Part shown: in pieces, positions 1 through 7,408 of the stretch | Numbering within the stretch: position 1 is the first letter of the stretch | Layout of the letters: each line of letters opens with the position of its first letter | Assembly (NCBI GenBank): GCA_905478975.1 | Contig: CAJQKW010000046.1 | Location: forward strand, 1 to 34,159 | Direction: 5' to 3' | DNA from: an uncultured Pseudomonadales bacterium | GTDB lineage: Bacteria; Pseudomonadota; Gammaproteobacteria; Pseudomonadales; Porticoccaceae | Length of the DNA stretch: 34,159 nt | Program-made: the position numbers and the translations under genes | Notes under the pieces: generated by a model | What the model was told of the DNA's origin: nothing | The model's database searches: none | The model's input: only the letters and a program-made list of their open reading frames with translations

Positions 1-860
1 AGCTGAAATTCACCTATGGCTTGGCCAAACTGAGTGCGCTCGTGAATATAGGGCAGCACCACATCGAGACAGGCTTGCATTATGCCCACCGGGCCGCCGG
101 ATAAAACGGTGCGCTCATAGTCGAGACCGGACATAAGGACGGCGACACCGCGGCCTTCACCGCCGAGAATATTTTCCGCTGGCACTTCACAGTCTTGAAA
201 GACTAGCTCACAGGTATTGGAGCCGCGCATACCCAGCTTGTCGAGCTTTTGGTGGCGGGAAAAACCGGGGGAGTCGCGCTCAACAATAAAGGCAGTGATG
301 CCCTTTGATCCGGCGCTGGTATCGGTTTTGGCGTAGATAATATAGGTGTGGGCATCGGGTCCATTGGTGATCCACATTTTGTTGCCATTGAGCAGGTACT
401 TGTCTCCCTGTTGAGTGGCGCTGAGTTTCATGCTCACCACATCGGATCCGGCATTGGGCTCGCTCATGGCCAGGGCGCCTATGTGTTCACCGGAGCAGAG
501 TTTCGGCAGATATTTTTGTTTCTGTTCTGGGCTGCCGTTTTTGGCTAGCTGATTAACACAGAGATTGGAGTGGGCGCCGTAGGACAGGCCGACTGATGCG
601 GAGGCTCTGGAGATCTCTTCCATGGCCACAGAGTGAGCCAGATAGCCCATGCCGGAACCGCCGTACTCTTCGTCGACGGTAATGCCGAGCAGACCCATAT
701 CGCCAAACTTGCGCCACAGGTCCATGGGAAATTCATTGCTCTGATCGATCTCGGCGGCACGCGGGGCGATCTCGGCCTGACAGAATTGGAAGACGCTGTC
801 GCGGAGCATATCGATGTCTTCGCCGAGATTAAAATTTAAGCTGGGATAGATAGTGTTCAT
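1..860 (-). CDS. liuA: Isovaleryl-CoA dehydrogenase, N-terminal 286 residues (runs off the left edge)
   Basis: FAD-dependent acyl-CoA dehydrogenase that oxidises isovaleryl-CoA to 3-methylcrotonyl-CoA in leucine degradation. Reading the minus strand from ATG 858-860 gives 286 residues before the window edge. Visible family motifs are [10 protein letters not shown] near residue 66, the flavin/substrate segment [10 protein letters not shown] (131-140), the WITNG motif (163-167) and [11 protein letters not shown] (246-256). The Glu at 249 sits where isovaleryl-CoA dehydrogenases carry their catalytic base; most other acyl-CoA dehydrogenases place it about 120 residues later. This makes the isovaleryl assignment stronger than a generic one. 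The gene starts 3 bp after the MerR-type regulator stops, so the two are almost certainly co-transcribed. The remaining liu genes would lie outside the window to the left. Confidence 0.93.
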   Translation of the reverse strand, partial: MNTIYPSLNFNLGEDIDMLRDSVFQFCQAEIAPRAAEIDQSNEFPMDLWRKFGDMGLLGITVDEEYGGSGMGYLAHSVAMEEISRASASVGLSYGAHSNLCVNQLAKNGSPEQKQKYLPKLCSGEHIGALAMSEPNAGSDVVSMKLSATQQGDKYLLNGNKMWITNGPDAHTYIIYAKTDTSAGSKGITAFIVERDSPGFSRHQKLDKLGMRGSNTCELVFQDCEVPAENILGGEGRGVAVLMSGLDYERTVLSGGPVGIMQACLDVVLPYIHERTQFGQAIGEFQ

Positions 861-863
861 AAA

Positions 864-1292
864 TTATTGGCTTCCATTGGTTTTAAGCGCGTCGATGCAG
901 TCTGCTTCGGCCTGGTTGAGGTCTTTGAGCAGCTTGCTGATATCGTCGAGCTGTTGATTGAGTTTGTGGCGCTGTAGCTGAATGGCGTCGATAAGTTTTT
1001 TCAGCTGGTCGATATTGGTTTTGCCCGGTTCGTACATATCGATAATTTCGCGGGAGTCTTCCAGAGAGAGGCCGAGGCGCTTGCCACGCAAGATAAGTCG
1101 CAGTCGGGTGCGGTCTGCCTGGCTGTAGATACGGGTTTGGCCGCGGCGATTGGGGGAGAGTAGGCCAATATCTTCGTAGTGACGAATACTGCGGGTGGTG
1201 ACATCAAACTCCTGCGACAGCTGCGAGATGCTGTATTCGGTGCTGATGTCAGAACCGTTGTCTGGGGCTGTATGTGCTGCTTTTTTCGCCAT
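864..1292 (-). CDS. liuR: MerR-family regulator of leucine/isovalerate catabolism, LiuR-like
   Basis: A 142-residue MerR-type DNA-binding protein. After a 17-residue polar lead it has the winged helix-turn-helix (YSISQLSQEFDVTTRSIRHY, about 21-40, then GLLSPNRRGQTRIYS). The dimerising coiled-coil helix follows at about 90-132 (repeated Leu and Gln). There is no cysteine-rich metal site, so it is not a metal sensor. Its position directly before liuA is the hallmark of LiuR, which in proteobacteria controls branched-chain amino acid utilisation genes (established knowledge). A TTACGT-N2-ACGTAA inverted repeat overlapping a good promoter lies upstream at 1347-1362, so it probably controls its own operon. 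The function rests on context plus family; the effector is not visible. Confidence 0.88.
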   Translation of the reverse strand: MAKKAAHTAPDNGSDISTEYSISQLSQEFDVTTRSIRHYEDIGLLSPNRRGQTRIYSQADRTRLRLILRGKRLGLSLEDSREIIDMYEPGKTNIDQLKKLIDAIQLQRHKLNQQLDDISKLLKDLNQAEADCIDALKTNGSQ

Positions 1293-1326
1293 TACAAAAT
1301 CCGATCGAAGTGAATAACCGGTGGGC

Positions 1327-1356
1327 AGTATAGATAATATCTAACGTTTACGTCAA
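1327..1356 (-). promoter_or_regulatory. Sigma-70-like promoter of liuR-liuA
   Basis: On the minus strand TTGACG (1351-1356) and TATACT (1327-1332) are separated by 18 bp. This places the transcription start near 1320, about 28 nt before the liuR ATG. The -35 hexamer lies inside the inverted repeat at 1347-1362. The 18-bp spacer is close to, but not, the 19 bp typical of MerR-activated promoters. Confidence 0.6.
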
Positions 1357-1362
1357 CGTAAG
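1347..1362. promoter_or_regulatory. Probable LiuR operator
   Basis: TTTACGTCAACGTAAG contains the inverted repeat TTACGT-CA-ACGTAA. It resembles the LiuR-type palindromes described for proteobacterial branched-chain amino acid genes (from memory, not checked), and it overlaps the -35 box of liuR-liuA. No second copy was noticed elsewhere in the window. Confidence 0.65.
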
Positions 1363-1392
1363 CTTTATGGTGTTTTATCTGAGATGGGATGA

Positions 1393-1439
1393 GGGCTTTT
1401 TAATCGGGCTTTTTAATCGGGCTTCTTAATCGGGCTTTG
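1393..1439. repeat. 13-bp tandem repeat, 3.6 copies
   Basis: The unit GGGCTTTTTAATC occurs at 1393-1405 and 1406-1418. It recurs with one change at 1419-1431, and a partial copy follows (1432-1439). It fills the gap between the GntR gene's stop and the liuR promoter. The high identity between units suggests recent replication slippage. Confidence 0.9.
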
Positions 1440-1453
1440 CAGTGCAGTAGGGC

Positions 1454-2236
1454 TTAGTCCAGCTTGAGATCCATCTGATACTGAAACAGCTCGGTGTTAT
1501 AGAGCGCCAGCAGATAGTCTACCAACTCTTCGTGGTCGCCATTTTGCTTGTAGGAGCGCCGCACTAAGCTGAGTAGCGGTGCCCCAGGTTCTATGTTGAG
1601 GTGTTTGGCGATAATCGGGCTGGCGGCGATGGCGCCGATGGTCTGCTTGATATGGCTGACATGCATGCCGCTCTCGCGAAAGTATTTGTGTCGCGACTCA
1701 TGGATAAAGATATCGCTGTTTTCGGGCGCTTCGACACCGGCACTCCAGCTATCGAAGTAGCCGAATACTCCACCTGCGCGCTCACGGGTTCTGACCAGAT
1801 GGAACAGGGTATGACTACGTTTGAGGGCAAACTCGGCAGCAATACTCTGGGGTGGTTTAATCAGTGCAGATTCCAAAACAGTGGCGGTTGAGCTTTCGGC
1901 AATGCTATCGATCTCTTCGAGAACGCCTATCATCGGTGCCTGCACGGGCTTCGGTGAATATTTGTAGATGATATGGGTGCCCTTGCCGCGAGCCCTTTCC
2001 ACCAGCTGTTCTACAGCCAGTTCATTGACTGCGCGCTTGGCGGTAATTCGCGATACTTCAAATAGCTCTGCCAGCTCTTGCTCACTGGGCAGTTTGTCAC
2101 CGTGGTGCAGAGAGCCGTCGAGAATAAAGCTTTTGATCAGGCTGTAGAGCTGGTGGTAGAGGGGCACAGGCAGGTCGGCAGAAACATGACGGCGCAGATT
2201 CTGACTGAAAAGAGTTGCGTTCAATGGATTGCTCAT
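1454..2236 (-). CDS. GntR-family transcriptional regulator, HutC/UTRA subfamily
   Basis: A 260-residue regulator. The N-terminal GntR winged helix-turn-helix spans about residues 24-90, with the signature GDKLPSEQELAELFEVSRIT and the wing RGKGTHI. A UTRA ligand-binding domain (about 105-250) follows, the type that usually binds a small acidic, sugar or amide metabolite. The gene is transcribed away from the GST/CoA-transferase/hydantoinase cluster with a 182-bp gap between them. An 18-bp palindrome of GntR-operator type lies in that gap. The likely role is ligand-responsive repression of the divergent catabolic cluster and of itself. The family call is firm; target and ligand are inferred. 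Confidence 0.9.
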   Translation of the reverse strand: MSNPLNATLFSQNLRRHVSADLPVPLYHQLYSLIKSFILDGSLHHGDKLPSEQELAELFEVSRITAKRAVNELAVEQLVERARGKGTHIIYKYSPKPVQAPMIGVLEEIDSIAESSTATVLESALIKPPQSIAAEFALKRSHTLFHLVRTRERAGGVFGYFDSWSAGVEAPENSDIFIHESRHKYFRESGMHVSHIKQTIGAIAASPIIAKHLNIEPGAPLLSLVRRSYKQNGDHEELVDYLLALYNTELFQYQMDLKLD

Positions 2237-2304
2237 TGGGACTGCCTTGTTGGGTAGCTACTGCTGATATTAAGAAAAAGACTGTTGTGTGGTGAATGAT
2301 TCTT

Positions 2305-2322
2305 TGGTATAACAATATACCA
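2305..2322. promoter_or_regulatory. Candidate GntR/HutC operator
   Basis: TGGTATA-ACAA-TATACCA is a perfect 7+7 bp inverted repeat in the divergent gap between the GntR gene and the GST gene. AT-rich GGTATA/TATACC half-sites fit HutC-subfamily operators (established for the family). I could not identify a convincing -35/-10 pair for either gene, so the geometry relative to the promoters is unknown. Confidence 0.6.
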
Positions 2323-2418
2323 TTAAGGTTCGATGATCCATTGCTCCAAGGTTATACGAGTATTTGCGGCGCGGGTCAATCGACAAATCACTGAAGTAAC
2401 ACCGGCTCGGGCGCGATT

Positions 2419-3117
2419 ATGAAGCTGTATAGCCTAGATCACTCTCCTTATTCAACACGGATTCGCGCGCAAATTCGGCACAAGAATTTGCCAATTGTCT
2501 GTGTCAGCCCACCACAATTAAAGTCGGCGTTGTTACATAGTATTTTTCCTTTTGGTCAACTGCCAGTGTTATCTCTGGATGACGGTGAGCTGCTCGGTGA
2601 ATCGACGGTGATTATGAATTACCTCGAGGAAGTCTATTCCCAGCGCGCTCTGCGCGGTGAATCGGCGATAGAAAAGGCCCGTGCCAATATGATGGTGCGC
2701 TGGTCCGATACTCATTTGGGCCCATTGATCCGCGATGTGCTGAGTGCTGATTGTGCTGATGTCATTGGCAGTGCCGAGCTACAGGTGGTGGCGGAGTTGC
2801 GCAAGATTGATGCCTTGGTTGAACGACAGCTTGATTATCGCGAGCGGGATATTCACATCGGTGATTTCTGTGCCGTGGTCTCAATTGCCTACACTCAGGC
2901 GCTGTTTGAACTCTGCGCCGCCACATCACTGCTGGATCAGTTTCCCCGCCTGTTAGCCTGGTGGAAGTTCAGTTTAGAGCGAAATTCGTCGCTTAATGAG
3001 TCGGTTATTGAAATGCTCGAGGCGATGAAAATTTGGTTGCCTGTCGCGGATCATCGAGACAGCTACCTTAGTGGGGGACTGCTTGAGACGTTGTCGGCTC
3101 GCCAGGAGGCCTTATGA
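2419..3117 (+). CDS. Glutathione S-transferase family protein
   Basis: A 232-residue cytosolic GST-fold protein. The N-terminal thioredoxin-like domain (1-80) has the active-site region LDHSPYSTRIR (Ser9 or Ser12 candidate), the cis-Pro element FGQLPVL (about 46-52) and the glutathione gamma-glutamyl-binding motif ESTVIMNYLEE (about 61-71). An all-helical C-terminal domain follows. It is the first gene of the plus-strand cluster and overlaps the next gene by 4 bp (ATGA), so it is translationally coupled. It could be a glutathione-dependent isomerase or dehalogenase-like step, or a detoxification accessory; the substrate cannot be told. The Shine-Dalgarno sequence is weak. Confidence 0.85.
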   Translation: MKLYSLDHSPYSTRIRAQIRHKNLPIVCVSPPQLKSALLHSIFPFGQLPVLSLDDGELLGESTVIMNYLEEVYSQRALRGESAIEKARANMMVRWSDTHLGPLIRDVLSADCADVIGSAELQVVAELRKIDALVERQLDYRERDIHIGDFCAVVSIAYTQALFELCAATSLLDQFPRLLAWWKFSLERNSSLNESVIEMLEAMKIWLPVADHRDSYLSGGLLETLSARQEAL

Positions 3118-4313
3118 GTCAGCCTTTGGGTGGTGTCCGCGTCCTCGATTTGACCCATATGTTATCTGGCCCCTATGGCAGCATGATTTTGGCTGATCTG
3201 GGTGCCGAGACGATTAAGGTGGAACCCCTGGCTGGGGAGGGCACTCGCAAGCTCTTGGCCACCGATCCCAATAATTCTCTCGACGGTATGGGGGCTTATT
3301 ACATTACCCTGAACCGCAATAAGAAGAGTGTTGCGGTGGATCTCAAGACTGAAGAGGGTTTGGCCCTGTTTAAAGATTTGGTGGTCAATGTGGATGTGGT
3401 GATCAGCAATTTTGGCGCCGGTGTTCCCGAGCGGCTGGGTATTGATTACGACTCTTTAAGTGCGGTTAATCCGCGAATTATAACCTGCACCGTGTCTGGC
3501 TTTGGTTCCGATGGCCCCGGCAGCAGGCGCCCGGCCTTTGATCAGGTGGCCCAGGCTATGGGTGGGGGTATGTCGATTACTGGGTCGGATTCAGAGCATA
3601 AGGTTCGCGCGGGTATTCCTATAGGGGATCTTGGCGGTGGCATGTTTGGGGTGATGGGAATTTTAGCGGCGCTCTATGAACGGGAGGGCAGCGGCCAGGG
3701 GCAGCATGTGGATATCTCTATGCTGGACTGTCAGATTTCTATGCTCAACTATATGGCGACCATGCATTTTCTCTCGGGGGAAGATCCCTATCCCATAGGC
3801 AATAGTCACTTTGTCCATGTGCCCTATGACACCTTCGCTTGCTCCGACGGGTCAATCGTTATTGCGGTGATTACGGATAACTTCTGGCACAACCTTAAGC
3901 AGGTCATCAGCTGTCCTGAGTTTGATAACGGCAAATATGATACTCAACCGGGTCGCTGGGAAGATCGCGAAATAATCAATGCCAAGCTCAATCAGTTGTT
4001 GGCGGTGAATAGCTGTGCCCATTGGTTGGCCCTATTTGAAGCTAAGCGCATTCCCTGTGCGCCGGTTAACAGTCTCAGTCAGGCTCTGGCAGACATTCAG
4101 GTGTTGCATCGGAATATGGTGATCGATTTAAAACACCCCAATGGCAATTCCACCAAGGGGCCAGGTAACCCGATTAAATTGTCTCGCAGCAGTGATCAGG
4201 TATTCACCGCAGCACCCACACTGGGGCAGCACACCGATGAAATAATGACCCAACTGCTCAATTTGAGCGTAGAGCAAATAGAGCAGATGAAAGTGCAGGG
4301 GATTATTAAATAA
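3114..4313 (+). CDS. CaiB/BaiF family (family III) CoA-transferase
   Basis: A 399-residue cytoplasmic enzyme that moves CoA from a donor such as succinyl-CoA or acetyl-CoA to a carboxylate. Family landmarks are GGVRVLDLTHMLSGPYG at the N-terminus, DLGAETIKVEP (28-38), LNRNKKSVAVDLK (66-78), SGFGSDGPGSRRPAFDQVAQAMGG (from 128) and GIPIGDLGGGMFG (167-179). Asp172 aligns with the catalytic aspartate of formyl-CoA transferase. Length is normal for the family. It overlaps the GST gene by 4 bp, and its TAA overlaps the next gene's ATG in TAATG, so three genes form one tight operon. The following lyase-family gene suggests that the product is a CoA ester that is then cleaved. Confidence 0.93.
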   Translation: MSQPLGGVRVLDLTHMLSGPYGSMILADLGAETIKVEPLAGEGTRKLLATDPNNSLDGMGAYYITLNRNKKSVAVDLKTEEGLALFKDLVVNVDVVISNFGAGVPERLGIDYDSLSAVNPRIITCTVSGFGSDGPGSRRPAFDQVAQAMGGGMSITGSDSEHKVRAGIPIGDLGGGMFGVMGILAALYEREGSGQGQHVDISMLDCQISMLNYMATMHFLSGEDPYPIGNSHFVHVPYDTFACSDGSIVIAVITDNFWHNLKQVISCPEFDNGKYDTQPGRWEDREIINAKLNQLLAVNSCAHWLALFEAKRIPCAPVNSLSQALADIQVLHRNMVIDLKHPNGNSTKGPGNPIKLSRSSDQVFTAAPTLGQHTDEIMTQLLNLSVEQIEQMKVQGIIK

Positions 4314-5227
4314 TGCTAGAGCGCGTTGTTATTACCGATGTGGGACCACGGGATGGCCTACAGAACCAGCAAAAAACACTCTCGATAGCAGAGCGTATTG
4401 AGCTAGTGCGGGCAATTGCAGCCGCTGGCGTGCCGCAGATTGAGGTGGGCAGTTTTGTCTCGCCAAGAGCGGTTCCTGCCATGGCTGGCACCGATCAGGT
4501 TTTTGCCGCCTTAGAGGCCGCTAATTTTACCACGCCAACCATTGCCCTGATTCCAAATATGAAGGGCTATGAGTTAGCCCGTGCCGCTGGCGCCAAAACT
4601 GTCACCATGGTGCTCTATGCCAGTGATGGTATGGCGCAAAAGAATGCCGCCATGAGTATGGCTGAGGCGGAAGTGATCACCTTAGACATTCTTACATTAG
4701 CCAAGCATGATGGAATAGAGGTTATCGCCACTATAGCCGTGGCCTTTGAGTGCCCATTTGATGGGCCGACGGATCCCGCCGTTGTAGAAACTATAGCGGC
4801 GAAGTTCATTGCCGCTGGTGCTGATCAACTGGTATTGGCTGACACCATAGGGGCTGCCCATCCCCAGCAGGTGCGTGAATTAACCGCGGCACTGGTGGCT
4901 AGCCATGGTGCTGAACAGCTTGGCTGCCACTTTCACGATACTCGAGCCATGGGCTTGGCCAATGTCTATGCCGCAGTAGAGTCGGGTATTCGGCGCTTCG
5001 ACAGTTCTATTGCCGGATTGGGAGGCTGTCCTTTTGCCCCTGGGGCATCGGGGAATGTGGCCACTGATGATATTGCCATGATGTTGCAGCAGATGGGGTT
5101 TGATACTGGAATTGATTTGGATAAACTGATGAATGCCTCAGATTTGGCGCAAAGCTTAACTGGCACAGCGCCCGGAGGTAGGGCAAAAGCTTGGTTGCAG
5201 GGGTATTTGGCAAAGCTTGTCAGTTAA
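4313..5227 (+). CDS. HMG-CoA lyase family (DRE-TIM) acyl-CoA lyase
   Basis: A 304-residue TIM-barrel lyase that retro-cleaves a 3-hydroxyacyl-CoA into an acyl-CoA plus a keto acid, ketone or aldehyde. The full catalytic set of HMG-CoA lyase is present at equivalent spacing: Arg13/Asp14 in DVGPRDGLQNQ, Glu44 in EVGSFVSP, Asp177, metal-binding His206 and His208 in HFHDT, Cys239 in GLGGCPF and Asn248 in GASGN. The segment after HFHDT reads RAMGLANVY, whereas classical HMG-CoA lyase has YGQALANT, so the substrate may differ. It could be a genuine leucine-pathway HMG-CoA lyase. Being fused by TAATG overlap to the CoA-transferase, and not in the liu operon, argues for a dedicated substrate. Confidence 0.9.
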   Translation: MLERVVITDVGPRDGLQNQQKTLSIAERIELVRAIAAAGVPQIEVGSFVSPRAVPAMAGTDQVFAALEAANFTTPTIALIPNMKGYELARAAGAKTVTMVLYASDGMAQKNAAMSMAEAEVITLDILTLAKHDGIEVIATIAVAFECPFDGPTDPAVVETIAAKFIAAGADQLVLADTIGAAHPQQVRELTAALVASHGAEQLGCHFHDTRAMGLANVYAAVESGIRRFDSSIAGLGGCPFAPGASGNVATDDIAMMLQQMGFDTGIDLDKLMNASDLAQSLTGTAPGGRAKAWLQGYLAKLVS

Positions 5228-5266
5228 AAGCTTTCTAGTTAAAAGCTTTCTAGCTAAAAGCTAGAC
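5222..5266. repeat. 15-bp tandem repeat, two perfect copies and one degenerate
   Basis: AGTTAAAAGCTTTCT at 5222-5236 and 5237-5251, then a degraded copy at 5252-5266. The first copy contains the stop codon of the lyase gene. The unit is nearly the same as that of the array downstream of ppiD: 5221-5237 matches 26641-26657 at 16 of 17 positions. It lies in the 82-bp gap between the lyase gene and hyuA. Confidence 0.9.
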
Positions 5267-5309
5267 AAGAAAAAAAATTAAAAAAAACAAAAAATGCTCG
5301 GAGAAGAAG

Positions 5310-7406
5310 ATGAGTTATAGGTTAGGGGTAGATGTAGGGGGAACGTTCACAGACCTTCTTCTAATTAATGAAGGCACAGGGGAGACTCACACGGCCAAGG
5401 TGCCGTCCACGCCGGAGGATTCCTCCATCGGTGTACTCAATGGTATTGCCCGCATCTGCGACGAGTCTGGAGTCAATCCAGCGGATGTTAGCAGAGTGAT
5501 GCACGGCACGACTGTCGCCACCAATGCGGTTTTAACCGGACGCGGTGCAAAAGTCGGTCTGGTGACTACGGCGGGCTATGAAGATACTTTGCAGGTGGCG
5601 CGATCTTTCTGCCCCGGCGGTTTGGGTGGCTGGGTTAGCTTTGTTAAGAAGCCCTTATTAGCCCCTCTCGAATTGACCATTGGTGCCCATGAACGAATGA
5701 GTGCTGATGGCGATGTGGTGAGAGAGTTGGATGAAGATCAGCTGCGTGCCGATCTGACAACACTGCATGCCACCGGTGAGGTGGAAGCTTTAACCATCTG
5801 CTTTATCAATGCCTATATCAATGGTACCAATGAACAGCGCGCCAGTGAAATTGCCGCTGAGATTTTTACCGATACGCCGATTTCTATCTCCAGTGATGTA
5901 GTGCCGGAGATGCAGGAGTATGAGCGCACCGAAACCACTGTAGTCAATTCCTATGTGCGTCCCGAAGTGGCCAGCTATGTGAGTAATTTGCAGGCGGCTC
6001 TGGACGACAAGATGGGTCCTGATACTCAGCTTTCGATTCTCCGTTCTGACGGCGGTCTGGCTTCAGCTCGAGCTTCCGCGGAGTCACCAGTGAACATGCT
6101 GATGTCTGGTCCTGCTGGGGGTGTCTCTGGAGCGATCTACTTCTGTAGCCGCGCCGGGTATGACAATATTTTGACCTGCGATATGGGTGGAACTTCCACC
6201 GATGTGGCGCTAATACAAAACTCCCGTGCCCGAGTGCGTCGCGAGACCATTGTTGCGGATGTGCGAGTGCGCGCACCCTCAGTAGATGTGCGCACAGTGG
6301 GTGCTGGCGGCGGTTCCATTGCCTTTGTTCCCGAGTTGACCAAAGCATTGCGTGTTGGCCCTGAGTCTGCCGGTGCAGTGCCCGGCCCTGCCTGTTATAT
6401 GAAAGGCGGTGTTCAGCCTACTGTTTGCGATGCCAACGTGGTCTTGGGTTATCTGCCCTCGGATGTGCAGCTTGGCGGCAAGATGGAAATTAATCGCGAA
6501 GCCTCTGTGGCGGCAGTGCAGTCGGTTGCGGATGCTATGGGCATTGATCTGATGGCTGCGGCGGAAGGCATTATCAAAATTGCCAATGAATCGATGTTTG
6601 GCGCTCTGCGTCTGGTATCGGTTGAACAGGGCTACGATCCCCGTGACTTTGCTCTGGTAGGTTTCGGCGGTGCAGGTCCACTGCACGCTAATGCTCTGGG
6701 TGTTCTCACTGATGCCTGGCCGGTGATTATTCCACCTGGTCCCGGTGTGCTTTGTGCCTATGGTGATGCTACCACGCAGGTACAGGATGAAGCGGCACGA
6801 ACCTATCTGACCATGGCCGGTGATCTCAGTGATGAGAAACTGACTGCGGATCTGATGGAGTTGCAGGTAAGGGCTGGTGACGCGCTGTTAAAAGACAATA
6901 TTCCCGCCTCAGAACATGAGATCTCCTATCAGGCTGATCTGCGTTATGCGGGACAGGCTTTCCAAATCACTATCGACTTTACCGAAGCCGAACTGAAAGA
7001 GAAGGGCGTTGCGCTATTAACCGGTCAGTTTGATGCGGAGCACGAGCAGCTATTTACCTTTAAGTTGGATGATGGACACGAGATTTTGATGATTCGTGCT
7101 CTAGCTAAGGCCAAGGCCAAAGCCATTGCCGAGCGCAAGATCGGCCAGACCGGTATGAGTCTCGAAGAGTGCAAAATTGCCAATAGCCGTTTCTATTACG
7201 AAGGCGACTGGTACGACTCGACTATTTACGATCGCAATAAGCTCAGCACTGGGTTGGACGTTTCGGGTCCGGCGATTGTCGGTGAGATGGACTCTACTAC
7301 CGTAGTGTTACCCGGCTATGTTGCCACGGTAGATAAGGTCGGCAATCTGCTTATTAATCCAGACACTACAGCCACGCACTCTTTAAACCAACAGGGGAGT
7401 AAATAA
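5310..7406 (+). CDS. hyuA: Hydantoinase/oxoprolinase family protein, subunit A (HyuA-like)
   Basis: A 698-residue ATP-binding subunit of the family that includes N-methylhydantoinase, 5-oxoprolinase, caprolactamase and acetone/acetophenone carboxylases. The N-terminal actin-like phosphate-binding motif is DVGGTFTD (8-15), then HGTTVATNAVLTGRGAK (65-81). Downstream are TCDMGGTSTDVAL, the glycine loop VGAGGGSIAF, GPACYMKGG and GFGGAGPLHA, all family signatures. A Shine-Dalgarno GGAGAAG precedes the ATG. hyuB follows after 2 bp, and together they match the length of fused oxoprolinases (about 1,300 residues). The region RSFCPGGLGGWVSF (99-112) differs from the common RQNRP-type segment, so substrate transfer from known members is unsafe. 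It is either an ATP-dependent amide-ring hydrolase or an ATP-dependent carboxylase. Confidence 0.92.
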   Translation: MSYRLGVDVGGTFTDLLLINEGTGETHTAKVPSTPEDSSIGVLNGIARICDESGVNPADVSRVMHGTTVATNAVLTGRGAKVGLVTTAGYEDTLQVARSFCPGGLGGWVSFVKKPLLAPLELTIGAHERMSADGDVVRELDEDQLRADLTTLHATGEVEALTICFINAYINGTNEQRASEIAAEIFTDTPISISSDVVPEMQEYERTETTVVNSYVRPEVASYVSNLQAALDDKMGPDTQLSILRSDGGLASARASAESPVNMLMSGPAGGVSGAIYFCSRAGYDNILTCDMGGTSTDVALIQNSRARVRRETIVADVRVRAPSVDVRTVGAGGGSIAFVPELTKALRVGPESAGAVPGPACYMKGGVQPTVCDANVVLGYLPSDVQLGGKMEINREASVAAVQSVADAMGIDLMAAAEGIIKIANESMFGALRLVSVEQGYDPRDFALVGFGGAGPLHANALGVLTDAWPVIIPPGPGVLCAYGDATTQVQDEAARTYLTMAGDLSDEKLTADLMELQVRAGDALLKDNIPASEHEISYQADLRYAGQAFQITIDFTEAELKEKGVALLTGQFDAEHEQLFTFKLDDGHEILMIRALAKAKAKAIAERKIGQTGMSLEECKIANSRFYYEGDWYDSTIYDRNKLSTGLDVSGPAIVGEMDSTTVVLPGYVATVDKVGNLLINPDTTATHSLNQQGSK

Positions 7407-7408
7407 TC

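Noticed and set aside
1393-1439. Possible small CRISPR-like array
   Set aside because: The units are directly adjacent without spacers, and no cas gene is present; it is a simple tandem repeat.
4313-5227. Assigning the lyase as the leucine-pathway HMG-CoA lyase (LiuE/MvaB)
   Set aside because: All catalytic residues fit, but the gene is on the opposite strand from liuR-liuA and is overlapped by a CoA-transferase, so a name tied to leucine degradation is not justified.
5944-6686. Minus-strand open frames of about 135 residues inside hyuA
   Set aside because: They are antisense shadows of a strongly conserved coding sequence, with Arg/His-rich or unstructured translations and no ribosome-binding site.
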